Positions 28,328-37,620 of a DNA stretch of 64,000 nucleotides are shown here, one piece after another. The position numbers and the translations under genes are program-made. The stretch covers positions 248,001-312,000 of the forward strand of contig NZ_CAMKGL010000001.1 of assembly GCF_946227985.1 (NCBI RefSeq), written 5' to 3'. Source of the DNA: Serratia quinivorans (GTDB lineage Bacteria > Pseudomonadota > Gammaproteobacteria > Enterobacterales > Enterobacteriaceae). Positions within the stretch are counted from its first letter, which is position 1. Each line of letters begins with the position of its first letter. The notes under the pieces were generated by a model. The model was given only the letters and a program-made list of their open reading frames with translations. It did not search any database and was not told the DNA's origin.

Positions 28328-29914
28328 TCAGTTCGTTAGCGCCTGATGGTCCATGACCGTATGGGCATTGCAGAAGGTAACAAAATTATCGATGCTCAGT
28401 GGCTTGCTGAAATAATATCCCTGCATAAAGTTAACGTCCTGTTCCTGCAGGAAGTGCAACTGCTCGGCGGTTTCCACGCCTTCGGCCACGGTTTGCATTT
28501 TCAGCTTCTTGGCCAGTGAAATGACGGCGTCCAGAACCGGGGCGGTGACCGTATCCCGGCCGATAGAGTTGACGAAGCCGCGGTCGATTTTCAGATAGTC
28601 CATGCTAAAGCGTTCCAGATAGATCAACGCGCTATGGCCGGTGCCGAAATCATCGATGGCAATTTCAATGCCTTGCTGATGCAGCCAGTCGAACTCGGCC
28701 AGAGCACTGCCTTCTTCTACCATCCCGCGCTCGGTAATTTCAAACACCAACGTGAAGTAGTTACCCGGCAATTGCGCCAGCAGTTCGTACACGTCGTGGT
28801 GGAAGGACGGGGCACTGAGATGGGAAGGGGAGATATTCAGGCCAAGTTTTGCTCCCTGTGGCAAGGCCGTTGCCAGTTTGGGGGCGTCTTCGGCAATCAG
28901 ACGGAACAGGTGGCGCGTCAGCGGGACAATCAAGCCTTCGCTTTCGGCATAGGGAATAAACAGATCCGGCGGAATACGTCCTTCGATCGGGTGTTGCCAG
29001 CGGATCAGCGCTTCCAACCCGGCGATGGTGTCGGTTTTGGTATGAAATACCGGTTGATACTCGATAAAGAATTCGTTGCGTTTGATGCCACGCATCAGTG
29101 CGCGCTCTGGGCTTTGGCGCAGCAACAGCGTGTAGTAACACAACACGCCGATCATTAAGGACAGCACCAGACTACCCAGCAGAGTCAGGCGGATATCGTT
29201 GGGCGTCAGTTTTTGGTTATAAAAAATAATGATCATCGGGGTGCCGGCGATGGAAATGCGGTCGGCCTTTTCATCCGGCAACTGGTTTACCGGCATCAGG
29301 TTTGGACTAAAACTGGTCAGGGCGCGATCGCCCAGAACAATGGCGACGCCCTGGGTCCGATCGGTGCTGGTGCCAAACATCTGTTGGGGCATCAGGCCAA
29401 TATCCAGGGTAGCCAGTATGCCGGTGTCTTCTTTGCCTTGCTGACGCAACCAAACGGCAACCGCCGGTTTTCCGGGAACCAGTGGGGTGCCCTGCTGCAG
29501 TTTGAGATCCAGCCGCTGCTGTTGGTCAATTTCCGGGTAGATATTTTTTAACGCCAGCATCATGTTGCCGGTAGCGGAAGAGCAATAGGCAAAGCCGTTT
29601 TTTACCAGCATAAAGGTGCGCACGCCGGAGTGAAATGCCGCCTGAAAGGTAAGTTCCGGCTGGCTGGTTGCGCAGGAGCGTTCGGTCAACGGCATCAACT
29701 GTTGCATGATTGCCGTCAGCCCATTAAAGGTCTCGAGGGTGAGTTTCTGCGTCCGTTGCTCTACCGCACGTTGATATTGCGTGCGCTGGTGGCTAATCAA
29801 AGAAAGCGTAATAGCCATAAAAAGGATAAAAAATACCAGGGCCACGATGCTGCTTTTAGCCAGGCTGCGTCGTCTGTGCGAGACGTGGCGTGCAAATGCC
29901 CTTTTCAAGCCCAT
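28328..29914 (-). CDS. pdeN: Cyclic-di-GMP phosphodiesterase PdeN-like (CSS-EAL)
   Basis: 528-residue membrane protein: helix 1 at about 22-42, a periplasmic CSS sensor domain with CSS at 111-113 and a partner C81, helix 2 at about 242-264, then a cytosolic EAL domain. The EAL motif is E301-A-L in GLEALIRW; NISPSHLS and DDFGTGHS supply further metal ligands, and the closing VAEGVET is intact, so activity is expected. In E. coli proteins of this class DsbA/DsbB control disulfide formation in the CSS domain. It lies next to yejA as rtn/pdeN does in E. coli. Confidence 0.9.
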   Translation of the reverse strand: MGLKRAFARHVSHRRRSLAKSSIVALVFFILFMAITLSLISHQRTQYQRAVEQRTQKLTLETFNGLTAIMQQLMPLTERSCATSQPELTFQAAFHSGVRTFMLVKNGFAYCSSATGNMMLALKNIYPEIDQQQRLDLKLQQGTPLVPGKPAVAVWLRQQGKEDTGILATLDIGLMPQQMFGTSTDRTQGVAIVLGDRALTSFSPNLMPVNQLPDEKADRISIAGTPMIIIFYNQKLTPNDIRLTLLGSLVLSLMIGVLCYYTLLLRQSPERALMRGIKRNEFFIEYQPVFHTKTDTIAGLEALIRWQHPIEGRIPPDLFIPYAESEGLIVPLTRHLFRLIAEDAPKLATALPQGAKLGLNISPSHLSAPSFHHDVYELLAQLPGNYFTLVFEITERGMVEEGSALAEFDWLHQQGIEIAIDDFGTGHSALIYLERFSMDYLKIDRGFVNSIGRDTVTAPVLDAVISLAKKLKMQTVAEGVETAEQLHFLQEQDVNFMQGYYFSKPLSIDNFVTFCNAHTVMDHQALTN

Positions 29915-30254
29915 AAACCTGCCCCCTGAGCACGGCGTATCAATTTTTTTTTGTTATAGAGTGACTGGCTAATATATCGCAATGACGGTGTTGCAGTCAT
30001 TATTCATCGTTTATCTACTGGCTGATAATAGTTTAAATTCGGCATTACCGCTGTTTTCCCATTTGCCGATAATAGGTGTGTTTTTCATCGTTGGCATAGT
30101 TCACTCCAATAATCTTGTGAAATATAAAGTGGCAATGTTGAAAACATCGCGAGTTTATAATGGGAAGACTGGAGAGGGCAGCGCAAAAAAAAACGCTGCC
30201 CGGAGGCAGCGTTCTATCGCTCGTTTGGTCTTCAGGACAATCAAGGTTGCACCG
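29915..30254. other. Intergenic region pdeN to mepS
   Basis: AT-rich leader of pdeN at the left and the mepS terminator at the right. A plus-strand frame of 95 codons (29982-30269) runs through that terminator and into mepS and is not credible. Confidence 0.5.
30185..30213 (-). terminator. mepS terminator
   Basis: Read on the minus strand: AACGCTGCC-tccg-GGCAGCGTT followed by nine Ts, starting about 42 bp after the mepS stop. Confidence 0.93.
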
Positions 30255-30830
30255 TCAGCTGCTGGTTAGCACCCGGCGGGCTTCGCGATAACGTTTATTC
30301 CAGTAGTTATCGCTCAGTTTCGAAATCATCACGCCGCTGCTGGTAGAGGCATGAACGAATTGATCGTTACCTAAATAGATGCCGACGTGGCGTCCGGTAG
30401 AGCCGGCGCGGAACAGCACCAGATCGCCAGGACGCAGTTTGGTGCGCAAGATTTTCTTGCCGAGGTCTTCCTGTTCGTAGGTAGAACGAGGTAAGTCCAT
30501 GCCAAACTGTTCGCGGAAAGTGCGCTGTACAAACGCCGAGCAATCGATGCCGCGTTTGGTTTCACCGCCTAAACGGTAGCGAACGCCTTTCCAGTCTGCA
30601 TACTGATCCATAATTTTTGACTTAACGTCAACGTTACGGACCATGGCTTCGAATTCATCCTGAGAGGCTTGCAGTAAAAGACCATCTTTGTCATTAACTG
30701 CACGCATCTCAGTTTGTGCGTTATTCAAGTTCGAAGTGTGTGTCGTGCTACATGCGGAGAGCATTACCGCTGCGGCAATTGCAGGTACTACCCGCAAAAA
30801 ATATCTCAGAAACGGTTGAGATTTGACCAT
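30255..30830 (-). CDS. mepS: Murein DD-endopeptidase MepS (Spr)
   Basis: 191-residue outer-membrane lipoprotein that cleaves D-Ala-mDAP crosslinks to allow cell-wall growth. Lipobox LSAC gives C27. The NlpC/P60 domain has catalytic C97 (GIDCSAFVQ), H148 (GRHVGIYLG) and H160 (FVHAS), three positions above the E. coli numbering (C94, H145, H157) because of a slightly longer N-terminus. In E. coli the protein is degraded by NlpI-Prc. Gene order lpxT-mepS-pdeN is as in E. coli, though the genes are separately transcribed here. Confidence 0.96.
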   Translation of the reverse strand: MVKSQPFLRYFLRVVPAIAAAVMLSACSTTHTSNLNNAQTEMRAVNDKDGLLLQASQDEFEAMVRNVDVKSKIMDQYADWKGVRYRLGGETKRGIDCSAFVQRTFREQFGMDLPRSTYEQEDLGKKILRTKLRPGDLVLFRAGSTGRHVGIYLGNDQFVHASTSSGVMISKLSDNYWNKRYREARRVLTSS

Positions 30831-31244
30831 TGTTATTGTTTTCCCTTGAAGTCCTTAACGACGTCAGTCGCTACCTGAAAAATGCCAAACGGAACGAGAC
30901 TAATCTGCACCTGCTTTATCGACAATCAGATACCACTTAAAATGTGCTGGAACGCACATTTTTAGAGGATTTGATGCTGAGTCGAGTTAAACCAGGCACA
31001 AACGCATCCGAGATTACCGTAACGGATTGGGGATTGCGAGCCTTTTTCCACCCTTTTATATATGAATTTGTGATGTAACATAATGTAAATCTTCATATAA
31101 AAAACGCTGATAGTCTGTTGTGTTGGTTTTGCGTGAAATTAGGTGACAGAAGCGTTAACGCGGTGATGTGCAAATAAGCAGGAAGCGGTGGGGAAGTCAT
31201 CAGGAGGCCGGCGGCCTCCTGCAGGTCATAACTGTGGGTTATGG
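30831..31244. other. Intergenic region mepS to lpxT
   Basis: Holds the long mepS leader and a perfect 9-bp hairpin CAGGAGGCC-ggc-GGCCTCCTG (31201-31221) about 25 bp after the lpxT stop. That hairpin has no T tract on either side, so it could be a transcript-stabilising stem. A GCGTTAACGC palindrome is at 31152. No gene seen. Confidence 0.5.
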
Positions 31245-31949
31245 CTATACTGGGCGATGCTTGCCGGGCAGCATACGGTTCAGACGCAGGATCAGCACAT
31301 CGCTGAGCGGGGTCATCAGGCACCAACTGGCACCGACCAGAACCACCGATAGCGAACCTACGGCGATATCCGTAAACCAGTGGGCGCCAATCATCACTCG
31401 CGGCAATGAAAACACCACCGTAATCAGCAGCGCGACGGCAAACGCGCGGCGGTTAAAGTAGCGCAGCATAAAACAGGAGAAAATCATCAGCATCATGCCG
31501 TGATCGCCAGGAAAGCTGTCGCTGGAGGCGTCTTTGGTCGGAATACCGGTCAGTTCACTGACGCGGTTAACATTATCAAAACTCAGCGACGGGCTGGGGT
31601 GCTTGACCGGAAGCAGGTGCCCAAGCTGGTTCAGCACCACGCCGGTCAGCAGCATGATAACGCCGGTTACCAGCAAACGACGACGCCCGGCAGCATCCTG
31701 TTGCAGATAAAAGCACAGGTACAGCAGCCCCATGGCAACCAGTGAAATCACGTCAAACGCGCGGTTATTGGTGATAGCCACCAGATGCAGGAATCCGGGG
31801 TCCGTTGCCAGATGACGATTAAAAAAGAAGAAAATCGATGAGTCCAGAGTAAACCAATAGCCGTGGTTAACCGGCAGGTACCAGGACAGAAACAGCGCAA
31901 TGCCCAGTAAATTGAAGAAGATGATGAAGGCTAAATTGCGGCGAGTCAT
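31245..31949 (-). CDS. lpxT: Lipid A phosphotransferase LpxT
   Basis: 234-residue PAP2-family inner-membrane enzyme that moves phosphate from undecaprenyl pyrophosphate to the 1-phosphate of lipid A. Six helices are visible. The phosphatase motifs are a modified first motif around PVKHPSPSLSF, DSFPGDHGMM (PSGH-like, with the conserved His) and LPRVMIGAHWFTD (Arg, His, Asp). The run TKDASSDSFPGDHGMM is nearly that of E. coli LpxT (YeiU). Lies between yeiR and mepS as in E. coli. Confidence 0.92.
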   Translation of the reverse strand: MTRRNLAFIIFFNLLGIALFLSWYLPVNHGYWFTLDSSIFFFFNRHLATDPGFLHLVAITNNRAFDVISLVAMGLLYLCFYLQQDAAGRRRLLVTGVIMLLTGVVLNQLGHLLPVKHPSPSLSFDNVNRVSELTGIPTKDASSDSFPGDHGMMLMIFSCFMLRYFNRRAFAVALLITVVFSLPRVMIGAHWFTDIAVGSLSVVLVGASWCLMTPLSDVLILRLNRMLPGKHRPV

Positions 31950-32000
31950 GGCATAACCTGTTGTAAGTCTATAAATAAAAGGGTGCTAAAGGTAAAGATG

Positions 32001-32975
32001 TCAACTTAAACGAATGTTAAACAGCTTGGATTGCAGCGCGTTCCAGTCTGCGTTATCGCTGTGAATCAGTTCAATTCGGCTGTCCAGTGGTACGACAGGG
32101 CGCGTTTCGATGTTGAGGTCCTGCCCCTGGCGGTTGATCAACAGCGTGCCTTCAGCAATGCGTACCACGCCTTTGGCGCGTTCGACCGGTGCCAGCCGTA
32201 TCCATTCCATAATGCCAACGGTATCGAACACCGTGTCGGCGTCAAAGATCCAGCCACAGCTGGTAAATCCCTGCCCTTGATTGAGCGCGCGCCGCCAGCG
32301 TGAGGTTTCCGGCAAGCGCAATGCGGCCAGGCCCGGTGTTTTACTGTGACTATGATGCTGCTGAGCATTCGGTAATTCTGTGCGATTCGTGCGAGGCAGG
32401 TCCAGCAAGGTGGCATCCGCCTGGCCCTGTTGAATGTGATAAAGCGGCCGCTGCAGGGGATCCTGCTCTGCCCATTGCTGCAGGGCCAGTAGATCCTGCG
32501 GCTGATAGGTGTCGCTTTTGCTGGCCAGAATAACGTCGGCCGCCGCCAGTTGATCGCGGAAATTTTCGTTTGCTAAATAGCGCGGTTCGCTGAGCTGGCG
32601 TGCATCCAACAGGCACAGGGTGGCCTGTAGATCGATCCAGCCGGCATAGCTGTCCTGCGTCAGCAATGACAGAATTTGTTTCGGGTGGCCCAGACCTGTG
32701 GGTTCGATCAACAATCGGTCGGGTTTACTCTGTTGCAGCAGCATATTCAGCCCGACCTGCATCGGCAAGCCGTTCACACAGCACATGCAACCGCCAGGGA
32801 TCTCCTTTAACACCGCACCGCTGTCTGCCAGCAATGCGCCATCGATACCAATTTCACCAAACTCGTTCACCAGCACTGCCCAGCGCTCATGTTCTGGTTT
32901 GTTAGCCAGCAGGTGACGAATGGTGGTGGTTTTACCGCTGCCGAGGAAACCGGTGATCAGGTTAGTTTTGGTCAT
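32001..32975 (-). CDS. yeiR: Zinc-binding GTPase YeiR (COG0523)
   Basis: 324-residue G3E-family P-loop GTPase. Walker A is GFLGSGKT (9-16), the metal site GGCMCC has C63, C65 and C66, and a His-rich spot (QQHHSHSK, about 204) precedes the C-terminal CobW domain. E. coli YeiR binds zinc and has GTPase activity, and may be a metallochaperone. No Zur box was recognised in the 296 bp upstream. Confidence 0.92.
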   Translation of the reverse strand: MTKTNLITGFLGSGKTTTIRHLLANKPEHERWAVLVNEFGEIGIDGALLADSGAVLKEIPGGCMCCVNGLPMQVGLNMLLQQSKPDRLLIEPTGLGHPKQILSLLTQDSYAGWIDLQATLCLLDARQLSEPRYLANENFRDQLAAADVILASKSDTYQPQDLLALQQWAEQDPLQRPLYHIQQGQADATLLDLPRTNRTELPNAQQHHSHSKTPGLAALRLPETSRWRRALNQGQGFTSCGWIFDADTVFDTVGIMEWIRLAPVERAKGVVRIAEGTLLINRQGQDLNIETRPVVPLDSRIELIHSDNADWNALQSKLFNIRLS

Positions 32976-33271
32976 GAATTATTCCTGATGTTAATAATAT
33001 TTGTTGAACGATAATTAAACTGCGCTATTCCAACCTGCGCCAGCTCACAAATTTGGCAGGTTAAGGTGCGATATTTAACCGGTTAAATTCACGATAAGTT
33101 GTCGGAAAATTCTTAGTAAAAACCATGAATTAGCCATGGATACTTATTGTTAGTAGCTTGTTTTTTCTTTGTTAATTGCCCGATTAGCTCTCAAATAATT
33201 CCTCTGACCTTGCGATTATTCTTAAGAAGATCCTCTATGGTTAAATTGGCTTAACAAAAAATGAGGTTGCC

Positions 33272-33580
33272 ATGAATGTCTTTCGGTTATTTTTGATCGC
33301 AGGAATGTTGTTTTCATGGACGGCAGCAAGCTATGCAGGCACCACTGGCGGGGTTGTTCGTTTTGTTGGTTCTGTTGTGGAAAGTCCCTGCACGGTGAAC
33401 ATCGCTGATTCAACGGCCAATACGCAATGTTACCGCAATGGGCAGCACTATCAAGGCCAACAGACGCTGTCAAAATTTGATGCTACACGCAAAGAACTGC
33501 CACTGAATTTAGGTTCGACCGAGATGAAGTGGGTAGATCAGCAGAAACAACTTGCAGTAATGACGATAGTTTATCGTTAA
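33272..33580 (+). CDS. Orphan short fimbrial-type protein
   Basis: 102-residue secreted protein: signal peptide to about residue 22 (AASYA|GTTGG), then GGVVRFVGSVVESPCTVN, which has the form of the N-terminal donor/first strands of type 1 pilins, with C40 and C53 placed for the pilin disulfide. The C-terminus (KQLAVMTIVYR) looks like the last strand of a pilin. The middle is shorter than in normal pilins of about 150-180 residues. GAGG lies 5 nt before the ATG. No chaperone or usher gene is near, so it is either an assembled-elsewhere minor subunit or a remnant. Confidence 0.65.
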   Translation: MNVFRLFLIAGMLFSWTAASYAGTTGGVVRFVGSVVESPCTVNIADSTANTQCYRNGQHYQGQQTLSKFDATRKELPLNLGSTEMKWVDQQKQLAVMTIVYR

Positions 33581-33622
33581 GTCGTTAGGCCATGCCGGAC
33601 AGTTTATCCGGCATGGCCATTT

Positions 33623-33748
33623 CCCCGTCGCCTTTCAAGTTACAGCGTTGTTACCTGCACTCGCTCACCCCAGTTACTTACTCAAGTAAGCGCCTGGGGA
33701 TGAGCGAGCTTGGCACCTAGCTGTAATTTGAAATTCATAGGGGATATA
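33623..33748. repeat. ERIC element (copy 1)
   Basis: About 125 bp with the ERIC core CTCACCCCAGTTACTTACT / CGCCTGGGGATGAGCGAG around 33661-33710, flanked by TTTCAAGTTACA and a matching inverted end TGTAATTTGAAA. It fills the gap between the converging mini-pilin and yeiQ genes. The ends are approximate. Confidence 0.85.
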
Positions 33749-33774
33749 TTTTATCTTTTACATCATTGTCAGCG

Positions 33775-35256
33775 CTACGCCAGTTGAGTCGACACCCAGT
33801 TCTGCACCGTTTGTCGCGCCCCGCGATCGCGCAGGGACAGATAGGCACGGGTAACCGCCGCCACAAATTCCTCATTAGCCGGCAATTGTTCACCAAAAAC
33901 GGCTTTCAAGCCTAACAGAGCTTTCACGCGTTGTTCATCGTCCGGCGTTGCGGCTACCGTCTGTTGCAGCGTTGTCAGCAGCGGATCGCGGATATCAATC
34001 GGCTGACCGGCATCATCCACGCCGCCGACATAGCGCATCCAGGCCGCCACGCCCAGCGCCAAACCGGCATAGCTGCCGCCATGCTGCAGATGCCAACGAA
34101 CCGAATCCAGCATCCGCTGCGGCAATTTTTGTGTGCCATCCATGGCGATTTGCCAGGTGCGGTGTTGCAGCGCTGGATTGCTGTAGCGTTCAATCAACTG
34201 CGCGGCATAGGCGGCCAGATCGATACCGCTGACGCTGAGCGTCGGTGCCTGCTCGGCCAGCATCAGGTGGTGTGCCGCGCGGCGATAAGACTCGTCGGCC
34301 ATACAGTCGTTTATATACTGATATCCCCCCAGATAACCCAGATAGGCCAGGAAGGAATGACTGCCGTTCAGCATGCGCAGCTTCATTTGTTCAAAAGGCA
34401 GTACATCCTTTACCAATTGTGCACCGGCCAGTTCCCAGGCTGGACGGCCTGCGACAAAATTATCCTCCACCACCCATTGGATAAACGGCTCGCACGCGAT
34501 GGCGCACTCATCGCGTACGCCGCCCAGTGCGGCAGCCACTTCATCGAGCGTTTCCGGGGTGGCCGCAGGAACAATGCGGTCGACCATGGTACTGGGGAAG
34601 CTGACCTGGTGGGCAATCCAATCTGCCAGAGCGCCGTCACGCGCCTGTGCCAGGCCGATGATCGCGTTGCGAAGCACATGGCCGTTTTCGGGAATATTAT
34701 CGCAAGAGAGCAGGGTAAAGGCGGGCAGGCCGCGTTCCAGGCGCAGGCGCAGGGCTTCTACCAGAATGCCGGGCACCGTGATGGGTTGAGCGGGGTTGGC
34801 AAGATCGGCGCGGATCCCCTGGTGTTGCAGATCCAGTTTCCCGCTGCCGGGTTCGATGCAGTAGCCTTTTTCGGTGATGGTCATTGAGACGATGGCGACC
34901 TGCGGCTCCGCCAGTTTTTCCAGCACTGCACCGATCCCCTCCAGTTTGCGGTGTACGCTTTCATGCACTGCACCAATCACCACTGCCTGATTCCCCGCAG
35001 CGCCTTTTTCCAGCACGCTATAAAGATGGTTTTGCTGACGCAGCGTCTGGAACAGAATATCGCCACCGAACAGGCTAATCTCACAAATCCCCCAGTCTCC
35101 CCCCTGGCGGTTCAATACCCGGTCGGTCAGCAGTGCCTGATGGGCGCGGTGAAAGGCCCCGAATCCAATGTGCACCATGCGACTTTGTAATGTGTTGCGG
35201 TCATAGCGCGGTTGCTGGACGGCGTCGGGAAGCGGTGAGTTGGCGATAGTCTTCAT
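33775..35256 (-). CDS. yeiQ: Fructuronate reductase-type dehydrogenase YeiQ/UxuB
   Basis: 493-residue member of the polyol-specific long-chain dehydrogenase family. The N-terminal Rossmann segment (VHIGFGAFHRAHQALLTD) binds NAD(P); the catalytic region EQMKLRMLNGSHSFLAYLGYL holds the conserved Lys, Asn and His. Similarity to E. coli YeiQ runs the whole length. MKTIANS at 35256 is the start by comparison with E. coli MNTIAS; a further ATG lies 4 codons upstream. It is divergent from uxuA, the next enzyme of the D-fructuronate pathway, which suggests reduction of fructuronate to mannonate. UxuB activity is inferred. Confidence 0.88.
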   Translation of the reverse strand: MKTIANSPLPDAVQQPRYDRNTLQSRMVHIGFGAFHRAHQALLTDRVLNRQGGDWGICEISLFGGDILFQTLRQQNHLYSVLEKGAAGNQAVVIGAVHESVHRKLEGIGAVLEKLAEPQVAIVSMTITEKGYCIEPGSGKLDLQHQGIRADLANPAQPITVPGILVEALRLRLERGLPAFTLLSCDNIPENGHVLRNAIIGLAQARDGALADWIAHQVSFPSTMVDRIVPAATPETLDEVAAALGGVRDECAIACEPFIQWVVEDNFVAGRPAWELAGAQLVKDVLPFEQMKLRMLNGSHSFLAYLGYLGGYQYINDCMADESYRRAAHHLMLAEQAPTLSVSGIDLAAYAAQLIERYSNPALQHRTWQIAMDGTQKLPQRMLDSVRWHLQHGGSYAGLALGVAAWMRYVGGVDDAGQPIDIRDPLLTTLQQTVAATPDDEQRVKALLGLKAVFGEQLPANEEFVAAVTRAYLSLRDRGARQTVQNWVSTQLA

Positions 35257-35593
35257 GCATGGCTCCAAGCTGGGTAAAGGGTGCTGGCCGGGAACTTTTA
35301 AAAAGTTATCAGACCAGTTTTGCGAATGGGAAACGGCGCGGCGCTTACCTTTTTCGCATGCGTTCTCTGCCGCCAGTGTAAGGCTGTAAAGGGGCTAATA
35401 ACATTGTTCAGCCCAAAATAAGCCAGAACCGTGAAGTGGATCAACCAATCAGGGTTTCGCTTTTGACAGTCAGATGCGAAAGAGTAAGGTGAAAGTTAAC
35501 CGATATCTATTTAATTTTGGTATAACAAGATTGTCAGAACGGTACAATCTTGACCACTACCACAATACTGGGCGATTTTTACAAGGATAAATA
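35257..35593. other. Divergent promoter region yeiQ-uxuA
   Basis: 337 bp separating the two hexuronate genes. Apart from the UxuR/ExuR-like site near the uxuA start I see no repeat or gene; promoters for both directions must lie here. Confidence 0.6.
35517..35528. promoter_or_regulatory. UxuR/ExuR-like operator
   Basis: TTGGTATAACAA differs in one base from the palindrome TTGGTATACCAA that forms the centre of UxuR/ExuR sites in enterobacteria. It lies 66 bp before the uxuA start. No uxuR gene is in the window. Confidence 0.6.
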
Positions 35594-36787
35594 ATGGAAC
35601 AAACATGGCGTTGGTATGGGCCGAACGATCCTGTCTCTCTTGACGATGTGCGCCAGGCTGGCGCCACCGGCGTAGTCACCGCCTTGCACCATATCCCGAA
35701 TGGCGAGGTGTGGCCGATCGACGAGATCAAGGCTCGTCAGGCGTTGTTGGCGGAGAAAGGATTGGTGTGGTCGGTGGTTGAAAGCATCCCGGTACATGAA
35801 GAGATCAAAACCCACAGCGGTAACTACCAGCAGCACATCGCCCATTACCAGCAATCGTTGCGTAACCTGGCGGCCTGCGGTATCGACACCGTGTGCTACA
35901 ACTTTATGCCGATCCTCGACTGGACGCGTACCGATCTGGAGTATTTGCTGCCCGATGGGTCAAAGGCGTTACGTTTTGATCAAATTGCCTTTGCGGCTTT
36001 TGACTTGCATATTCTGCAACGTGTGGGGGCAGAGCAGGATTACACGCAGGAAGAGCAACAGCAGGCCGCCGCGCGCTTTGCTGGCATGAGCGAGGCGGAT
36101 ATCGCCAAATTGACCGGTAATATCATCGCCGGGCTACCGGGGGCTGAAGAAGGGTATACGCTCGATCAGTTCCGCGCCCGTCTGGCCGAGTACGACGCCA
36201 TCGACAAGGCGCAGCTGCGTGAGAATATGGCGGTGTTCCTGCGCGCCATTGTGCCGGTAGCGGAAGAGGTCGGCGTGCGCCTGGCGGTACACCCGGACGA
36301 TCCGCCACGGCCGATCCTGGGCCTGCCGCGCATTGTCTCGACCATTGAAGATATGCAGTGGTTCAAGCAGACGGTCGACAGCCTGTATAACGGTTTCACC
36401 ATGTGTACCGGCTCCTATGGGGTGCGTGAGGATAACGATCTGGTGCGGATGATTGAAACCTTTGGCGACCGTATCCATTTCACCCATCTGCGCGCAACCT
36501 GCCGTGAAGATAACCCGAAAAGTTTCCATGAGGGCGCGCACCTGCAAGGCGACGTCGATATGGTGGCGGTGATTGAAGCGATCCTCAGTGAGGAACAGCG
36601 TCGTCATCAGGCGGGTGATACCCGGCCGATACCGATGCGTCCCGATCATGGGCATCAGATGCTGGATGACTTGAAGAAAAAAACCAATCCGGGTTATTCG
36701 GCAATTGGTCGTTTGAAAGGGCTAGCGGAACTGCGCGGTGTCGAGCTGGCGCTCAAACGCCGTTTCTTCCCTGAATTGCCGTTGTGA
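35594..36787 (+). CDS. uxuA: Mannonate dehydratase UxuA
   Basis: 397-residue enzyme converting D-mannonate to 2-keto-3-deoxygluconate in hexuronate catabolism. It begins [33 protein letters not shown] and carries the TIM-barrel metal site elements [24 protein letters not shown] and RPDHGHQM; the length fits E. coli UxuA (394). AAGGATAA lies before the ATG. Its partner reductase gene is divergent. An ERIC element follows the stop. Confidence 0.96.
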   Translation: MEQTWRWYGPNDPVSLDDVRQAGATGVVTALHHIPNGEVWPIDEIKARQALLAEKGLVWSVVESIPVHEEIKTHSGNYQQHIAHYQQSLRNLAACGIDTVCYNFMPILDWTRTDLEYLLPDGSKALRFDQIAFAAFDLHILQRVGAEQDYTQEEQQQAAARFAGMSEADIAKLTGNIIAGLPGAEEGYTLDQFRARLAEYDAIDKAQLRENMAVFLRAIVPVAEEVGVRLAVHPDDPPRPILGLPRIVSTIEDMQWFKQTVDSLYNGFTMCTGSYGVREDNDLVRMIETFGDRIHFTHLRATCREDNPKSFHEGAHLQGDVDMVAVIEAILSEEQRRHQAGDTRPIPMRPDHGHQMLDDLKKKTNPGYSAIGRLKGLAELRGVELALKRRFFPELPL

Positions 36788-36795
36788 AGTGGGAA

Positions 36796-36918
36796 TAAAG
36801 CCCAATGGATTTTACGCTGCAGCTAGGCGGCAAGAGCCCAAATCCCCAGGAGCTTACATCGGTAAGTGACTGGGGTGAGGGCTAGTAGCCAACAACGCTG
36901 CAGTGTGAAAGACGAAGG
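36796..36918. repeat. ERIC element (copy 2)
   Basis: Contains the ERIC core AATCCCCAGGAGCTTACATC / GTAAGTGACTGGGGTGAG (36841-36879), nearly the classical ERIC primer sequences. It occupies the whole gap between the convergent uxuA and yeiP stops. Confidence 0.93.
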
Positions 36919-36919
36919 G

Positions 36920-37492
36920 CTAGTCTGCGCGGCTCATATAGCGGCGCTCCGCAATATGAATGCGGATTTTGTCACCGGCGCTGAGATATTCCGGTACCTG
37001 AATGGTCAGGCCGGTCGCCATGGTGGCCGGCTTGTTGCGGGCACTGGCTGAGGCACCTTTGATGCCCGGTGCGGTGTCGACAATTTCCATATCCACGGTC
37101 TGCGGCAGCTCCAGCGCCAGTACCTGGCCTTCCAGCGTCAGCACCTGCATACCCGGCAGGCCGGCTTCAGGAATGAACAGCAGTTCGTCTTCGATCTGCT
37201 CTTTCTTGAAGATGTAAGGGGTGTAATCCTCGTCATCCATAAACACGTATTCTTCGCCATCGATGTAAGAGAAGTTCACCTTACGGCGGGATAGGCTAAT
37301 GGTGTCCAGAATATCGTCGCCCTTGAAACGCTCTTCTACCTTCAGCCCGGTACGGACGTCCGAGAAACGCATTTTGTATAAGGTGCTGGCACCGCGTGCG
37401 CTTGGGCTCTGCACATCAATGTCTCTCACCAGCAGCAGTTTGCCGTTGTAGCTGATCGCCATGCCACGCTTAATTTCGTTAGCCTTTGCCAT
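36920..37492 (-). CDS. yeiP: Elongation factor P-like protein EfpL (YeiP)
   Basis: 190-residue EF-P paralogue with three OB-like domains. The tip loop reads [10 protein letters not shown] with Arg where EF-P has the modified Lys, as in E. coli YeiP (QSPTARGAAT). The C-terminal signature [31 protein letters not shown] is intact and the protein ends RRYMSRAD. EfpL helps relieve ribosome stalling at proline-rich and related motifs. The start [11 protein letters not shown] matches the family. Confidence 0.95.
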   Translation of the reverse strand: MAKANEIKRGMAISYNGKLLLVRDIDVQSPSARGASTLYKMRFSDVRTGLKVEERFKGDDILDTISLSRRKVNFSYIDGEEYVFMDDEDYTPYIFKKEQIEDELLFIPEAGLPGMQVLTLEGQVLALELPQTVDMEIVDTAPGIKGASASARNKPATMATGLTIQVPEYLSAGDKIRIHIAERRYMSRAD

Positions 37493-37585
37493 ATAAAATA
37501 ACCTGCAATAAAGAGTTTTTGGGAAGTTGCGACAAGTTACTCGCGCCGATGATTTCAGGCAAGCAGATCAAGCAAAACAGTGGCG

Positions 37586-37613
37586 GAAAAAGGGGACGGC
37601 GAATGCCATCCCC
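37586..37613 (-). terminator. mtr terminator
   Basis: On the minus strand GGGGATGGC-attc-GCCGTCCCC (one G-T pair) is followed by five Ts, 8 bp after the permease stop. Confidence 0.87.
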
Positions 37614-37620
37614 CGCGGTA

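Noticed and set aside
29982..30269. 95-codon plus-strand frame with a hydrophobic start
   Set aside because: Reads through the mepS terminator and into mepS; no ribosome site and an incoherent C-terminus.
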